NCBI GenBank assembly: GCA_030425825.1 | Contig: JAUHZY010000001.1 | Location: 1,274,834 to 1,338,833 of the forward strand | Direction of reading: 5' to 3' | From: Alphaproteobacteria bacterium | GTDB taxonomy: Bacteria; Pseudomonadota; Alphaproteobacteria; JAUHZY01 | DNA: 64,000 nt | Shown: one piece after another, positions 25,842 to 35,985 of the stretch | Position numbering within the stretch: the first letter of the stretch is position 1 | How the letters are laid out: each line of letters opens with the position of its first letter | The notes under the pieces: generated by a model | Told to the model about the DNA's origin: nothing | Seen by the model: only the letters and a program-made list of their open reading frames with translations | The model's database searches: none | Made by a program: the position numbers and the translations under genes

Positions 25842-25870
25842 GTTGATTGATCCTTTGAAAACGTTTATAT
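25842..25870 (+). promoter_or_regulatory. Probable sigma70-type promoter of the nitronate-monooxygenase-like gene
   Basis: TTGATT (25842-25847) and TATATT (25865-25870) are exactly 17 bases apart, close to consensus. They lie directly after the pyrE stop. AAGGA before ATG 25903 is the matching ribosome-binding site, so this gene is probably transcribed alone. Confidence 0.55.
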
Positions 25871-25902
25871 TGCCACGCTGTGCTTTAGGTTAAGGAAAAA
25901 TA

Positions 25903-27300
25903 ATGAAAAAAGTAGATTCAATAAAAGTCTTTGGAAAAGAAGTTTTACCACTGGTTGAAGGCGGTAAAGGTGTTTCTGTCACAACAGGTGAAACAGCAGG
26001 CGCATGGGCGGCAGCTGGTGGCATTGGAACTTTCTCTGGTGTGAATGCAGATTTTTATGATGAAAATGGCCAGATTGTCTCCCAGGTTTATCATGGGAAA
26101 ACACGTGGCGACCGTCATAAAGAACTGATTGAATATGGTATCAAAGGCGGCATTGCTCAGGCAAAAATTGCACATGAAAGATCAAATGGTAACGGTCTCA
26201 TTCATATGAATGTTCTATGGGAAATGGGCGGCGTGCAAGACATTCTTCACGGTGTTCTAGAAAATACCAAGGGTATGATCCAAGGCGTCACATGTGGTGC
26301 GGGTATGCCTTACAAGCTTTCTGAAATTTGTGCAAAATATGGTGTTAATTACTATCCTATCGTTTCATCAGCGCGTGCACTTCGTGCCCTCTGGAAGCGT
26401 GCTTACAACAAGTTTTCTGATTTCTTAGGAGGCGTTGTTTACGAAGATCCTTGGATGGCTGGTGGTCATAACGGTTTATCAAACAGCGAAGATCCAAAAA
26501 TCCCACAAGACCCTTATCCAAGGCTTGTTGCTCTGCGTAAACAAATGAATGAGTTTGGCCTGAACGAAACACCTATTATTATGGCTGGTGGTGTTTGGTA
26601 TCTACGTGATTGGGAAGATTACCTAGACAACCCTGAGATTGGCCCAATTATGTTTCAATTTGGGACACGCCCTCTTTTGACACAAGAAAGCCCAATTGGG
26701 GATGCATGGAAAAAGAAGCTTCCTCTTTTGAAAAAAGGTGAGATCTTTTTGAATCGCTATTCTCCAACAGGATTTTATTCCTCTGCAGTTAATAATGACT
26801 TTATCCAAGAATTGCGTGGCAGATCAGAACGACAGGTTTCATACTCACGCAAACCATCTGAAGACCATACGGCTGAATTTCCTGTTGGTCCACGTGCACG
26901 CATTCATTATTTCAAGCCAGACGATATTGAAAAAATGAAAGGTTGGATTGCAGAAGGGCACGACGAAATGCTTAAAACGCCTGACGATACATTTATTTTT
27001 GTTGGGAAAGAGCGTGCTGATAAAATTCTGACAGATCAAATTGAATGCATGGGCTGCTTAAGTGCTTGTATGTTCAGCAACTGGTCGCAGCATGAAGGTG
27101 GAACAACGGGAAGACGTACAGATCCTAGGTCTTTCTGTATTCAAAAAACATTACAAGATATCTCGCACCAAGGCGACATTGATCACAACTTAATGTTTGC
27201 AGGTCATGCAGCATATAAATTTGGTCAAGATCCGTTTTATAAAGACGGCTTCGTTCCAACTGTAAAACAGTTGGTTGATCGCATTATGACAGGTGATTAG
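25903..27300 (+). CDS. Nitronate monooxygenase-like FMN flavoprotein with C-terminal cysteine motif
   Basis: The 465-residue protein has a TIM-barrel flavoprotein core of the NMO/2-nitropropane dioxygenase family: GETAGAWAAAGGIGTFSG, VTCGAGMP, PIVSSARALRALWKR, AGGHNG (around 187-191), IIMAGGVW (225-232) and FQFGTRPLLT. It is about 100 residues longer than simple NMOs. The extra C-terminal domain has IECMGCLSACMFSNW with Cys at 382, 385 and 389, which might bind metal or a cluster. I recall similar long proteins in other alphaproteobacteria, annotated only as NMO. The reaction could be nitronate oxidation or an enoyl-reductase-like step; the substrate is unknown. Confidence 0.8.
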   Translation: MKKVDSIKVFGKEVLPLVEGGKGVSVTTGETAGAWAAAGGIGTFSGVNADFYDENGQIVSQVYHGKTRGDRHKELIEYGIKGGIAQAKIAHERSNGNGLIHMNVLWEMGGVQDILHGVLENTKGMIQGVTCGAGMPYKLSEICAKYGVNYYPIVSSARALRALWKRAYNKFSDFLGGVVYEDPWMAGGHNGLSNSEDPKIPQDPYPRLVALRKQMNEFGLNETPIIMAGGVWYLRDWEDYLDNPEIGPIMFQFGTRPLLTQESPIGDAWKKKLPLLKKGEIFLNRYSPTGFYSSAVNNDFIQELRGRSERQVSYSRKPSEDHTAEFPVGPRARIHYFKPDDIEKMKGWIAEGHDEMLKTPDDTFIFVGKERADKILTDQIECMGCLSACMFSNWSQHEGGTTGRRTDPRSFCIQKTLQDISHQGDIDHNLMFAGHAAYKFGQDPFYKDGFVPTVKQLVDRIMTGD

Positions 27301-28211
27301 TCTTCCTCTGCACGCGGATGTGCAGCAGCGTAGACTTTCTTAAGGCTTTGATAATCGACTTTTGTGTAACGCTGCGTTGTTGACAGTGATGCATGACCTA
27401 ATAGCTCTTGAATTGTACGTAAATCACCCCCACGCCCTAGCAAATGTGTTGCAAAGCTGTGACGCAGAGCATGAGGCGTGACTGTATCAGACAAACCCAA
27501 CATAGAACGCATTAAGCGAATCTGCTTCTGCGCCATCCCTGGATTAAGTTTTTTACCCTTCACCCCAATAAAAAGAGGATCATCAACATTCTGTGCAAAA
27601 GGACATACTGATAAATACTGATCGACAATCTGATGCACACCATCCAGCAAAGGAACCAAACGCTCTTTCTTCCCTTTTCCTGTAATACGCAACATATCTT
27701 TTGTGCCCTTCCAAATGCCCACTGTCAAATCAAGCGCCTCACTAATCCGTAAACCACATCCATATATTAATGTGAAAAGCGCCGTATCACGTTTATTCAG
27801 CCATTCCTCTTCGTGAAGACTCTCAAGAAGTTCTAATGCACTTACCGTTTCTTCTTCACTTAAGGCTTTTGGAACAGTTTCTGGCAACCTAGGGGAACGT
27901 ACAGTCCCAATTGCACTGTTCACACCATGTCCTTTTTTATCCAGAAACTTGTAGAAACTTCGTAAAACAGAAAGGTTTCGTGCAAGCGACGTCTTGCTTA
28001 ACCCACTCACCTTACGTTTTGCAAGATAAGACCGAAAGTCGGCAGCCTTTAAAGTTAAAACATCATGTAGTGTTGGCGTTTTCCCTAAATGGCCTTGTAA
28101 GAATTCAATAAAAAAAAACAAATCACGACTGTAAGCCGTCAATGTGTGGTCGGATAAATTCTTCTCGGCCCTAAGCCAGCTCTGGAAATCTTCAATAATT
28201 GGACTGAGCAT
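27297..28211 (-). CDS. xerC: Tyrosine recombinase XerC
   Basis: Tyrosine recombinase of 304 residues. The frame opens earlier (28244), but AGGAGG lies 4 bases before ATG 28211 and the family begins at this point (SPIIEDFQSWL). From this start the catalytic residues are R155 (YGCGLRISEAL), H247 and R250 (PHALRHSFATHLL), H273 (LLGHASLST) and nucleophile Y282 (TQRYTKVD). XerC with XerD resolves chromosome dimers at dif. The XerC rather than XerD call rests on overall look and is less sure than the family. It is convergent with the NMO gene (4-base overlap) and divergent from the hypothetical gene at 28341. Confidence 0.88.
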   Translation of the reverse strand: MLSPIIEDFQSWLRAEKNLSDHTLTAYSRDLFFFIEFLQGHLGKTPTLHDVLTLKAADFRSYLAKRKVSGLSKTSLARNLSVLRSFYKFLDKKGHGVNSAIGTVRSPRLPETVPKALSEEETVSALELLESLHEEEWLNKRDTALFTLIYGCGLRISEALDLTVGIWKGTKDMLRITGKGKKERLVPLLDGVHQIVDQYLSVCPFAQNVDDPLFIGVKGKKLNPGMAQKQIRLMRSMLGLSDTVTPHALRHSFATHLLGRGGDLRTIQELLGHASLSTTQRYTKVDYQSLKKVYAAAHPRAEED

Positions 28212-28260
28212 ATTTCCTCCTGATGGAATCATTATAACACACACATAAATTTCTACACAA

Positions 28261-28282
28261 AAAATGAAGAAGCCTTCATTTT
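28261..28282. promoter_or_regulatory. 9-bp perfect hairpin between xerC and the divergent hypothetical gene
   Basis: aaaatgaag and cttcatttt are exact complements around the loop aagc. On the minus strand the stem is followed by TTG after four Ts, so it looks a little like an intrinsic terminator, but no gene would end there. It lies in the 129-base divergent spacer, so an operator or leader element is also possible. Confidence 0.35.
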
Positions 28283-28340
28283 GCTGACTAAAGATACAAA
28301 ATTATCTATAAAAGATAAAAAAATAAGCGGGGAACACAAT

Positions 28341-29210
28341 ATGTCTTTGGAAAAGGATCTTTTTGTTGGCAAAAGGTTTAAAGTAGAATCACCAGCACCT
28401 TACTGGATTAATGTAGAAAACTTCCGTGAAGTATTAAAACCAGGAAAAAAAATGGTTTCACGACCTGTTTATCGATCTCCAGAGTTGGTTTTTTTAGGTG
28501 AAATCATAGATCGAGCCCTGCAGCCTCAAGGTGATGAAGTTATTCGCCTTGAAAAACAATATTCTGCAGAGTTTAAAAATCTGAAAAAAGAAGCAGAAGA
28601 AAGTGGTCAAAATCCAATGATCGTATTCCTGGGGTGGATGCTAGGAGCAACAGAGCTTTTCAAAGATGAATTGGTAAAAAAATTCAAAGGTGCAGAAAAA
28701 CTAAAGAATATTGGCAAGCATCACTTTTTTAGTCTTGCAAAATTCGCCGCAGAACGCTTCCAAACATGGGCTGATGTTATCAATCCTGAAAGAAGCATTA
28801 TAGATTATACAGGATTTACTTTACGGTATAATCTTGCCAAGCTTGGTCCAGAGGCACAACCCATAAAAGATGCCTTTCATCTAGACATGGGGCATGAACA
28901 AAGCGAGTTCACAGCAGCCCTGACGCATGTTTATGGCGCAGAAGATTCAGCAACAATATATACAGACAAGGCTGAACTTTTGGAAGGTTATGAGAGAAAC
29001 AAGTTATCTGAGCAGCTGAAAAAAACAGGGCGCATTGGACATATCAAAGAAGAGTTCGCACACCTGGAGAAACAGCTTCCACCATTTCACGAAACCTTTT
29101 CAACAATGCTGGGTGGGGAACAAGAGCCTTGGCCACACAGAGCTGCAACGCTTAAACCAGGAGACCCTGTTAGGTTGACTGTTGTCGGTATGCTTTCAAA
29201 AATCAAATGA
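28341..29210 (+). CDS. Hypothetical protein, 289 residues
   Basis: I do not recognise this protein. The frame is open from 28281, but the likely start is ATG 28341 with GGGGAA upstream. It is soluble, mixed alpha-rich and charged, with no signal peptide or membrane helix. Recognisable landmarks are few: GWMLGATELFKDELVKKFKG near residue 110, a Phe/His-rich GKHHFFSLAKFAAERFQTW, and EQEPWPHRAATLKPGDPVRL near the C-terminus. It does not show Walker, Rossmann or metal-binding motifs that I can name. It is a single gene, convergent with the aldolase gene (9-base gap). Good codon-use match to neighbours suggests a resident rather than a recent import. Confidence 0.7.
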   Translation: MSLEKDLFVGKRFKVESPAPYWINVENFREVLKPGKKMVSRPVYRSPELVFLGEIIDRALQPQGDEVIRLEKQYSAEFKNLKKEAEESGQNPMIVFLGWMLGATELFKDELVKKFKGAEKLKNIGKHHFFSLAKFAAERFQTWADVINPERSIIDYTGFTLRYNLAKLGPEAQPIKDAFHLDMGHEQSEFTAALTHVYGAEDSATIYTDKAELLEGYERNKLSEQLKKTGRIGHIKEEFAHLEKQLPPFHETFSTMLGGEQEPWPHRAATLKPGDPVRLTVVGMLSKIK

Positions 29211-29219
29211 TTTAAAAGA

Positions 29220-29873
29220 CTATCCGATCTTCTGACCCGATTTTTCCCAATCTTTAAGAAATGCAGCAAGGCCCTTATCTGTTAATGGATGCTTATACAT
29301 TTGATCTAAAACTTTTGCAGGGAAAGTTGCAACATCTGCACCCATTTTCGCAGCCTCAAGCATATGGAATGGATGACGAATAGAAGCTGCAAGAATCTGT
29401 GTTGCGAAACCATAATTATCGTATATTTCCTTAATATCGCCAATTAATTGCATACCGTCTAAACCAATATCATCAACACGGCCTACAAAAGGAGAAATAA
29501 ACGTCGCACCTGACTTTGCAGCCAGCAGCGCCTGAAGTGGCGAAAAACAAAGCGTGACATTCACCTTAATACCTTCTTGTGAGAATGTATAACATGCTTT
29601 TAAGCCATCTTCTGTCAGCGGCACTTTAACGACCACATTATCAGCAATCTTTGCCAAACCACGTCCTTCAGAAATCATTTCACTGTATTCAGTGGCAACA
29701 ACTTCGGCAGAAACAGGACCAGGAATAATATCACAAATCTCTGCGATCACTTCTTCAATCTTACGACCCGATTTTACAATCAAAGAAGGGTTTGTTGTTA
29801 CGCCATCAACAAGTCCTGTATCGGCGTATTGTTTAATTTCATCCGTGATTGCTGTGTCTAAGAAAAATTTCAT
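29220..29873 (-). CDS. Transaldolase / fructose-6-phosphate aldolase family protein
   Basis: This 217-residue TIM-barrel aldolase starts [31 protein letters not shown], the standard opening of the short transaldolase (TalB-like, MipB) family. The Schiff-base lysine is in [28 protein letters not shown] and [20 protein letters not shown] are also family signatures. ATG 29873 has AGGAGA upstream and is chosen over the longer frame to 29900. The short subfamily contains both true transaldolases (pentose phosphate pathway) and fructose-6-phosphate aldolases, which differ at a few residues I cannot judge by eye. Transaldolase is the likelier role in this group. Confidence 0.9.
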   Translation of the reverse strand: MKFFLDTAITDEIKQYADTGLVDGVTTNPSLIVKSGRKIEEVIAEICDIIPGPVSAEVVATEYSEMISEGRGLAKIADNVVVKVPLTEDGLKACYTFSQEGIKVNVTLCFSPLQALLAAKSGATFISPFVGRVDDIGLDGMQLIGDIKEIYDNYGFATQILAASIRHPFHMLEAAKMGADVATFPAKVLDQMYKHPLTDKGLAAFLKDWEKSGQKIG

Positions 29874-29972
29874 TTTTATCTCCTGGTTAATTTGGCGCAA
29901 CTATCTCACAACAGTGCTTTACTTTCAATATCGATTTTGATTAAGTCACTTCTTCATACTTGGAGAAATACG

Positions 29973-30890
29973 ATGCCATTATGGTTGCTCTACTCGCTTG
30001 CTTCATCTGCTTCTTATGGTTTTTGTAATATCTTTGATAAATATTTACCAAACAAGATAGATATTGCCGTCACAACGCACTTTATGCTGAATGCTTTTAT
30101 GACGCTTATCAGCATGATTGTTGCCATCACCATTTGGCCTTTGCAACCGCTTGCAGTCGAGATTATGATACTTGCCACAGCAACTGGCATTATTGTTGGA
30201 TTTAGTTTTTTTTGTTATTTTCAAGCTGCGGCAACTCTAGAAGCTCCTGTTGTTTCAGCCTTCTGGCAAATCGGGCGCGTTTTCGCGATTCTGATCGGGT
30301 ATTATGTATTTGATGAGCGCTTCACATTGATCCAGGGATTTGGGATCATTATTGTCATTTTAGGGTCTGTTCTACTTTCAACAGACTACAAGATCAGTCG
30401 TCTTCTCCCTAAAAATAGCCATCACATTGCACATGGTTTTTATTGGATGTTGGGTGCCTCTCTTCTTTTGAGTATTGGAAATGGTTTCGAAAAACATCTC
30501 CTTTTTACTATTAGCACACCAACTATTTTTTTCTATGGATCCCTTGGATATGTTTTGGCTGGCCTTTGTGGGTTCTTATTCTCAAGCTCATCACAAACTT
30601 TCAAGAAAGATATAAAAAAAATACGGCCAAAAACATTCGGCCTTCTCATTATTCGCAAGCTCTGTGGGTCTTGTGGGTTGATTGCTGTTCTCTTTGCCTT
30701 TTCAGTTGGACCACTTTCGCTCGTAACAGCATCGCGAGCACTGCAAAGTTTAATCGTTTTTATTTATATCCTCATTTTGCCAAAACTGGGCTTAACATTT
30801 GTCAAACAAGGCCATGAAAAAACATATCAAAAACTCCCCGCCATGATTATGGTGATTCTCGGCGTCTTTCTCGCTGCAGAAGTGTTTTAG
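29973..30890 (+). CDS. EamA/DMT-superfamily transporter
   Basis: This protein of about 305 residues is almost entirely hydrophobic, with roughly ten membrane helices in two homologous halves, the EamA architecture. The frame is open from 29892, but ATG 29973 (MPLWLLYSLASSASYGFCNIFDKY) has GGAG 7 bases upstream. Family members export amino acids, nucleotide-sugars or drug-like metabolites; the substrate here is unknown. It is divergent from the aldolase gene. Directly behind the TAG stop, in the same frame, lies the 3' end of another EamA-like gene (next feature), suggesting that a tandem duplicate was partly deleted. Confidence 0.82.
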   Translation: MPLWLLYSLASSASYGFCNIFDKYLPNKIDIAVTTHFMLNAFMTLISMIVAITIWPLQPLAVEIMILATATGIIVGFSFFCYFQAAATLEAPVVSAFWQIGRVFAILIGYYVFDERFTLIQGFGIIIVILGSVLLSTDYKISRLLPKNSHHIAHGFYWMLGASLLLSIGNGFEKHLLFTISTPTIFFYGSLGYVLAGLCGFLFSSSSQTFKKDIKKIRPKTFGLLIIRKLCGSCGLIAVLFAFSVGPLSLVTASRALQSLIVFIYILILPKLGLTFVKQGHEKTYQKLPAMIMVILGVFLAAEVF

Positions 30891-30944
30891 ACGCCTAAAT
30901 GGTTTGTTGTCTTCACCTCATCGCCTTATTCTTACGGCGGAGAA

Positions 30945-31124
30945 ATGTCACTTGTTAGCGCAACCTTGGCATTGCAAGGTCTGTCCGCTTTTGTTTTACT
31001 CACTCTTTTCGGCGCAACAAATATTGCCTTTGTTGATGATTACCGTAACAATCACTTCAAGAAAATTCCTGGCCTTGTGATTTCTTTGATTGGTGTTTTG
31101 CTTGCGGTCGGCATCCTGAAGTAG
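30945..31124 (+). pseudogene. 3' remnant of a second EamA transporter gene
   Basis: The frame continues past the previous TAG without a stop (TPKWFVVFTSSPYSYGGE) and can be read from ATG 30945 as 59 residues. The stretch EMSLVSATLALQGLSAF, then KKIPGLVISLIGVLLAVGILK, lines up with the last 55 residues of the intact neighbour (PLSLVTASRALQSLIVF, then QKLPAMIMVILGVFLAAEVF). It therefore looks like the last two membrane helices of a paralogue. GGCGGAG before the ATG could let it be translated as a tiny protein, but a remnant left by recombination between tandem copies is the simplest reading. Confidence 0.6.
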
Positions 31125-31132
31125 CTAATTTC

Positions 31133-33871
31133 TTATAGCTTACCATGACAATGTTTGTACTTTGCTCCGCTGCCACATGGGCATGGATCGTTGCGTCTTG
31201 ATTTTCCCCATGTTTCAGGGTCTTTTTTATCAAATGGCTTATCCGACTTATTAACGACTGTATTGCCTTTGACAACACCTTTTTGTCCTGGCGTCATGAC
31301 AGGCGCACCAGGAATATAATCATTAGCCTTATCAGCACCAGGATGAACGGCTTTCATATCTTGAACAGGGCCACGCTCAAAGAAACCTTCAAGTGCTTTA
31401 AAATTTTGTTCAAAGTGACAAAGGGCAGCCGTTGCTTGCTCACGCAAAGACGACAAAAGACCTGCAAAAAGTTGGAACGCTTCACTTTTATATTCATTCA
31501 ATGGATCTTTTTGGCCATAAGCACGTAGGTTAATTCCCTGACGCAAGTGATCTAATGCAAGCAAATGGTCTTTCCACTGAGCGTCCATCAAATTTAGTAA
31601 CAGAGCTTTTTGCATTGTCTCAACAAACTCAGGCGCAAATTTCGAAAGCATCTCTGCTGTATTTGTATTTGACATTTCAACCAAGCGGTCATGAACAACT
31701 TGCTTATCAACACCCTCTTCTTCTGACCATGCCTTTACATCAATTTTTAACGCTAAAACTTCTTCTGCAAATTCATTTAATGTCTCAACGTCCCAATGCT
31801 CAGGGTAAGTACCTTCAGGGATGGTCATATCAACAGTATCTTCAATGACTTGAAGGCGCATATCATCAAGGACATCACCAATATCATCGCCTGCCAATAT
31901 TTCACGACGCTGTTCATAGACCACCTTACGCTGATCATTCATCACATCATCAAACTTCAAAAGGTTTTTACGGATATCAAAGTTACGCCCCTCGACACGC
32001 TTTTGGGCTTTTTCAAGAGCCTTACTAATCCATGGGTGTGTAATTGCATCTTTTTGTTCTAGGTTAAGTCGCTGCATAAATACTTCCAACTTCATACCGC
32101 CAAAAATACGCATCAAATCATCTTCTAAAGAAAGGAAGAATTTTGACCGGCCAGGGTCCCCTTGACGACCAGAACGACCGCGCAATTGGTTATCAATTCG
32201 ACGTGACTCATGGCGCTCTGTCCCAATGACAAAAAGGCCACCTGCATCTAAAACAGTCTGCTTGTCTTTTTCAAAAGACTTAGTTATTTCAGCAATTTTT
32301 GCAGCACGTTTTTTCTCATCTTTCATTTTAGAAGCGCCTTCTAATTGTGCCTCTAAATTTCCACCAAGTTGAATATCAGTCCCACGACCCGCCATATTTG
32401 TTGCAATCGTGACCCCGCCAGGGCGCCCTGCTTGGATAATAATCTCAGCCTCTTGCGCGTGGAGTTTTGCGTTCAACACTTTATGCGCGATTTTCTCTTT
32501 CTTAAGAAGAGCGGCTAAATATTCAGATTTTTCAATACTGACTGTTCCAACCAAAACAGGTTGCTTTTTCTTATGCGCACCTTTAATCGCTTCAACAATT
32601 GCTTCATATTTTTGCGTAATATCGCGGTAAATGTCGTCTTCTTCATCAAGACGTGCAAGCGGTTTATTCGTAGGAATTTCAACAACGTGAAGCCCGTAAA
32701 TTTCCATGAACTCTGCAGCTTCTGTCATGGCTGTTCCTGTCATACCTGCAAGCTTTGGATACATACGGAAAAAGTTTTGGAAAGTGATCGATGCCAGCGT
32801 CTGATTTTCAACCTGGATCTGCGCACCTTCTTTTGCTTCAAGTGCCTGATGCAAGCCTTCACCATAACGGCGACCTTCCATCATACGACCTGTAAACTCA
32901 TCAATAATGACAACTTTGTTGTTTGCCACAATATAGTCTGTATCTTTGGTAAATAACTTATGTGCCCGCAACGCTTGATTGACATGGTGGATAAGACTGA
33001 TATTTTCAGGGTCATAAAGCCCACCTATCTCCAGCAAGCCTTTTTCACGTAAAATTTCCTCAGCATGCTCTGACCCTATATCAGTCAGAATCACTGTCTT
33101 CGTCTTTTCTTCTTTTTCATAGTCTTCTTCATTCAAAAGCGGAATGATTTTATCTATTTTCTTATAAAGGTCTGAAGAATCTTCAGCAGGTCCAGAAATA
33201 ATTAAAGGTGTTCTGGCTTCATCAATCAAAATTGAATCAACTTCATCAATAATCGTGAAGTGAAACCCACGCCCAACCATTTTCTCAATGTCGTGCTTCA
33301 TATTATCACGCAAATAATCAAACCCAAGCTCGTTATTCGTCGCATACATAATGTCACATGCGTATGCTTCTTTGCGTTCTTTGTCTTTCATACCGGGCAC
33401 AAGGCAGCCAATAGAAAGGCCTAGGAATTCGTATAACTGACCCATCCACGCCGCATCACGCTTGGCCAGATAATCATTGACGGTCACAACATGCACACCT
33501 TTTCCGCAAAGGGCATTCAAATAAACAGCCAGGGTTGCAACAAGGGTTTTACCTTCCCCTGTTTTCATTTCTGCAATAGAGCCGCTGTGAAGAACCATTC
33601 CGCCAACAAGCTGCACATCAAAATGACGCATACTCAAAACGCGCTTCGAAGCTTCTCTAACAGTTGCAAAAGCTTCTACAAGAAGGTCATCTTCTGTCTC
33701 ACCCTTATCCAGGCGTGATTTGAACTCTATCGTTTTATCTTGTATTTGTTTGTCAGAAAGCTTCTGAAAACTTTCTTCAAGTGCGTTAATTTCTTCGACT
33801 TTTTTTGAGAACGTTTTAACAGTCCTGTCGTTTGCCGACCCAAATAGTTTTTGTACCAGTGACGTTAACAT
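31133..33871 (-). CDS. secA: Protein translocase subunit SecA
   Basis: SecA is the ATPase that drives proteins through SecYEG. The start is placed at ATG 33871 ([16 protein letters not shown]), with AAGGA 5 bases upstream, giving 912 residues. Walker A is [14 protein letters not shown] (GEGKT at about 105-109), Walker B lies in [21 protein letters not shown], and [10 protein letters not shown] and [10 protein letters not shown] are the helicase-like motifs. The C-terminus ends with the zinc/SecB-binding [17 protein letters not shown] strong stem-loop with a U-run lies just upstream and isolates secA from hemF. Length and motifs are all normal. Confidence 0.98.
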   Translation of the reverse strand: MLTSLVQKLFGSANDRTVKTFSKKVEEINALEESFQKLSDKQIQDKTIEFKSRLDKGETEDDLLVEAFATVREASKRVLSMRHFDVQLVGGMVLHSGSIAEMKTGEGKTLVATLAVYLNALCGKGVHVVTVNDYLAKRDAAWMGQLYEFLGLSIGCLVPGMKDKERKEAYACDIMYATNNELGFDYLRDNMKHDIEKMVGRGFHFTIIDEVDSILIDEARTPLIISGPAEDSSDLYKKIDKIIPLLNEEDYEKEEKTKTVILTDIGSEHAEEILREKGLLEIGGLYDPENISLIHHVNQALRAHKLFTKDTDYIVANNKVVIIDEFTGRMMEGRRYGEGLHQALEAKEGAQIQVENQTLASITFQNFFRMYPKLAGMTGTAMTEAAEFMEIYGLHVVEIPTNKPLARLDEEDDIYRDITQKYEAIVEAIKGAHKKKQPVLVGTVSIEKSEYLAALLKKEKIAHKVLNAKLHAQEAEIIIQAGRPGGVTIATNMAGRGTDIQLGGNLEAQLEGASKMKDEKKRAAKIAEITKSFEKDKQTVLDAGGLFVIGTERHESRRIDNQLRGRSGRQGDPGRSKFFLSLEDDLMRIFGGMKLEVFMQRLNLEQKDAITHPWISKALEKAQKRVEGRNFDIRKNLLKFDDVMNDQRKVVYEQRREILAGDDIGDVLDDMRLQVIEDTVDMTIPEGTYPEHWDVETLNEFAEEVLALKIDVKAWSEEEGVDKQVVHDRLVEMSNTNTAEMLSKFAPEFVETMQKALLLNLMDAQWKDHLLALDHLRQGINLRAYGQKDPLNEYKSEAFQLFAGLLSSLREQATAALCHFEQNFKALEGFFERGPVQDMKAVHPGADKANDYIPGAPVMTPGQKGVVKGNTVVNKSDKPFDKKDPETWGKSRRNDPCPCGSGAKYKHCHGKL

Positions 33872-33891
33872 CATCTTCCTTAAAATATCAT

Positions 33892-33916
33892 AAAAAAGCG
33901 GGGGCAATGGCCCCCG
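33892..33916 (-). terminator. Intrinsic terminator between hemF and secA
   Basis: A 7-bp GC stem (cgggggc / gcccccg) with the loop aatg is followed on the minus strand by C and six Ts (33892-33897). This is a textbook Rho-independent terminator and lies about 28 bases after the hemF stop. secA starts 20 bases beyond it, so secA must have its own promoter or depend on read-through. Confidence 0.85.
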
Positions 33917-33943
33917 ACTTGCTCAAGCTGAGATCGCAACATC

Positions 33944-34828
33944 TTAAGGCCAAATAACGTTTGGTGGCAAGGACATAAGTATCGCCTCTGTGTTCCCACC
34001 TGTTTTCAAGCCAAATTCAGTCCCACGATCATAGAGAAGGTTAAACTCAACATAACGCCCACGCTTAATAAGCTGCGCACGTTTTTCTTCCTCTGTCCAT
34101 TGTTGTGCCGCACGACGGCGTACAATTTCAGAAAATGTTCTTTTAAATGTTTTGCCAACATCACGTGTAAAAGAAAAGTCTTTATCAAAATCGCCACTGT
34201 CTATGTAATCATAGAAAATACCACCAACGCCACGTGGTTCTTCTCTGTGTGGAAGATAAAAATATTGATCACACCATTCTTTGAAACGTGTGTAGTAATT
34301 GGGATCATATTTATTACACATCACTTCTAAGGCGCCATGAAAAGCTTCTGTGTCTTCATCATAAAGATGTGTTGGCGTCAAATCCATGCCGCCACCAAAC
34401 CAAGCCTTAGATGTTATAATATAGCGTGTATTCATGTGAACAGACGGAACATGTGGGTTAAACATGTGTGCAACCAAAGAAACGCCTGCCGCCCAAAATT
34501 GTGGATTTTCTTCTGCGCCTGGAATTTTGTGCCTAAACTCTTCCGAGAACTTGCCTTCAACAACAGATATGTTCACACCAACTTTTTCAAAAACACGGCC
34601 ATGCATAATCGACATCACACCACCGCCGCCTTCTGAACCGTCTTCGTTTTGACGCTCCCAAGACTTTTGTTCAAAACGCCCCGTAGATGCTGGTTGCTCG
34701 GCGCCCAATCCTGGACCCGTTACAGCCTTAAACTCATCTTCAATAGCTTCAAACTCTTGACAAATGTCATCACGAATTTCTTTAAACCATTCTGACGCCA
34801 ATTTTTTTCGTTCTTCAAGCTGTGGCAT
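33944..34828 (-). CDS. hemF: Oxygen-dependent coproporphyrinogen III oxidase
   Basis: HemF makes protoporphyrinogen IX by two oxidative decarboxylations, the aerobic route to heme. Landmarks include [54 protein letters not shown] and [19 protein letters not shown]. The frame is open to 34843 from TTG, but ATG 34828 has GGGAG just upstream (294 residues). Heme is needed for cytochromes b and c1, encoded two genes away on the other strand; the clustering is typical for alphaproteobacteria. The stop is followed by a strong terminator. Confidence 0.96.
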   Translation of the reverse strand: MPQLEERKKLASEWFKEIRDDICQEFEAIEDEFKAVTGPGLGAEQPASTGRFEQKSWERQNEDGSEGGGGVMSIMHGRVFEKVGVNISVVEGKFSEEFRHKIPGAEENPQFWAAGVSLVAHMFNPHVPSVHMNTRYIITSKAWFGGGMDLTPTHLYDEDTEAFHGALEVMCNKYDPNYYTRFKEWCDQYFYLPHREEPRGVGGIFYDYIDSGDFDKDFSFTRDVGKTFKRTFSEIVRRRAAQQWTEEEKRAQLIKRGRYVEFNLLYDRGTEFGLKTGGNTEAILMSLPPNVIWP

Positions 34829-34849
34829 GTTTTTCTCCCTCAATTAACT

Positions 34850-35347
34850 TTAAGTACCATCAGGAAAAGCACCTGTTTGTCGCAGAGCTTCACCTAAAAC
34901 CATTGATGTCGCAACAGCCACATTCAAAGATCTGCACGATGCCGCGCTCGGAATCTTGATTCCCGCATGACATGTTTCACGCACATCTTCTGTAACTCCT
35001 ACACTCTCCCGCCCTAGCAGAAGAATATCATCACGTTCAAAAGCAAAGTCACAATAACGGATTTGAGATTTTGTTGAAAGCAAAACAAGACGAGGATTAT
35101 CTGTTTTTTTGTTAACACCTGACTTTTCAGACAACAAATTGTGGTATTTTAAGAAATCTTGCCACGCGTCATGGATCTTTAAATCTACATGATCAATATA
35201 ATCCATTCCCGCACGACGAAAATTTTTATGCTGAAAAACAAAGCCGCAAGGCTCAATAATATCAACGGCAACATCCATACAAGCAGCCAGTCTCAGGATC
35301 GTTCCAGTGTTCTGTGGTATGTCGGGTTCAAACAACGCAACTCTCAT
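34850..35347 (-). CDS. trmL: tRNA (cytidine/uridine-34-2'-O)-methyltransferase, TrmL type
   Basis: This SPOUT-fold methyltransferase modifies the wobble base of leucine tRNAs. The 165-residue protein has the three family motifs: RVALFEPDIPQNTGTILRLAA near the start, LLLGRESVGV in the middle and the C-terminal knot SCRSLNVAVATSMVLGEAL, which binds SAM. Translation is set at ATG 35347 with an AAGG upstream; the open frame begins with TTG at 35356. It is divergent from petA, as often seen near bc1 operons. hemF follows 21 bases later on the same strand. Confidence 0.93.
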   Translation of the reverse strand: MRVALFEPDIPQNTGTILRLAACMDVAVDIIEPCGFVFQHKNFRRAGMDYIDHVDLKIHDAWQDFLKYHNLLSEKSGVNKKTDNPRLVLLSTKSQIRYCDFAFERDDILLLGRESVGVTEDVRETCHAGIKIPSAASCRSLNVAVATSMVLGEALRQTGAFPDGT

Positions 35348-35431
35348 TTTTTTCAACCTTTTTTGATCATCCTCTTTTCAAACGTTTTTTTTTAGATTAT
35401 TACTCTACTATACTCTATGAGGGAGAGGACT

Positions 35432-35974
35432 ATGTCAAAAGACAAAAAAGATTCAAATTCTGAAACATCACGTCGCGACTTTCTAAATATGACAGGAAGC
35501 GCTGTGGGGGCTGTGGGCGTTGCTGCCTGTGCCGTTCCTTTTATACAAAGCATGAACCCAGCGGCAGATACACTTGCCTTGGCAACAATAGAGGTTGATA
35601 TCTCAAAGCTGGAAGCTGGACAAGGCATGACTGTCACATGGCAAGGAAAGCCTGTATTTATTAAGCGTAGGACAGCACAGGAAATTAAAGAAGCACGTAA
35701 TGTTGATTTAAAAGATTTACCAGATCCTGAAAAAGACGAAGACCGCGTTCAAAAAGAAGAGTGGTTGGTCGCAATTGGGATTTGTACGCATCTGGGGTGT
35801 GTACCTTTAGGACAAAAGCCAACAGATGTTCACGGCGACTTCAATGGATATTTCTGTCCTTGTCACGGTTCACACTATGACACATCAGGACGCATCAGAA
35901 GGGGTCCAGCCCCAAAAAACCTTGCTGTACCACCATACGAATTTGTTAACAATACTACCATTAAAATTGGTTAG
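35432..35974 (+). CDS. petA: Ubiquinol-cytochrome c reductase iron-sulfur (Rieske) subunit
   Basis: The Rieske protein of complex III transfers electrons from ubiquinol to cytochrome c1. The frame opens at 35417, but ATG 35432 has GGAGAGG upstream (180 residues). A twin-arginine-type anchor [20 protein letters not shown] (about 14-34) exports the folded protein. The cluster motifs CTHLGC (C118, H120 as ligands) and CPCHGSHYD (C142, H145) are complete, and [14 protein letters not shown] is present. It heads the operon petA-petB-petC. Function is certain. Confidence 0.97.
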   Translation: MSKDKKDSNSETSRRDFLNMTGSAVGAVGVAACAVPFIQSMNPAADTLALATIEVDISKLEAGQGMTVTWQGKPVFIKRRTAQEIKEARNVDLKDLPDPEKDEDRVQKEEWLVAIGICTHLGCVPLGQKPTDVHGDFNGYFCPCHGSHYDTSGRIRRGPAPKNLAVPPYEFVNNTTIKIG

Positions 35975-35985
35975 GAGCTTTTATT

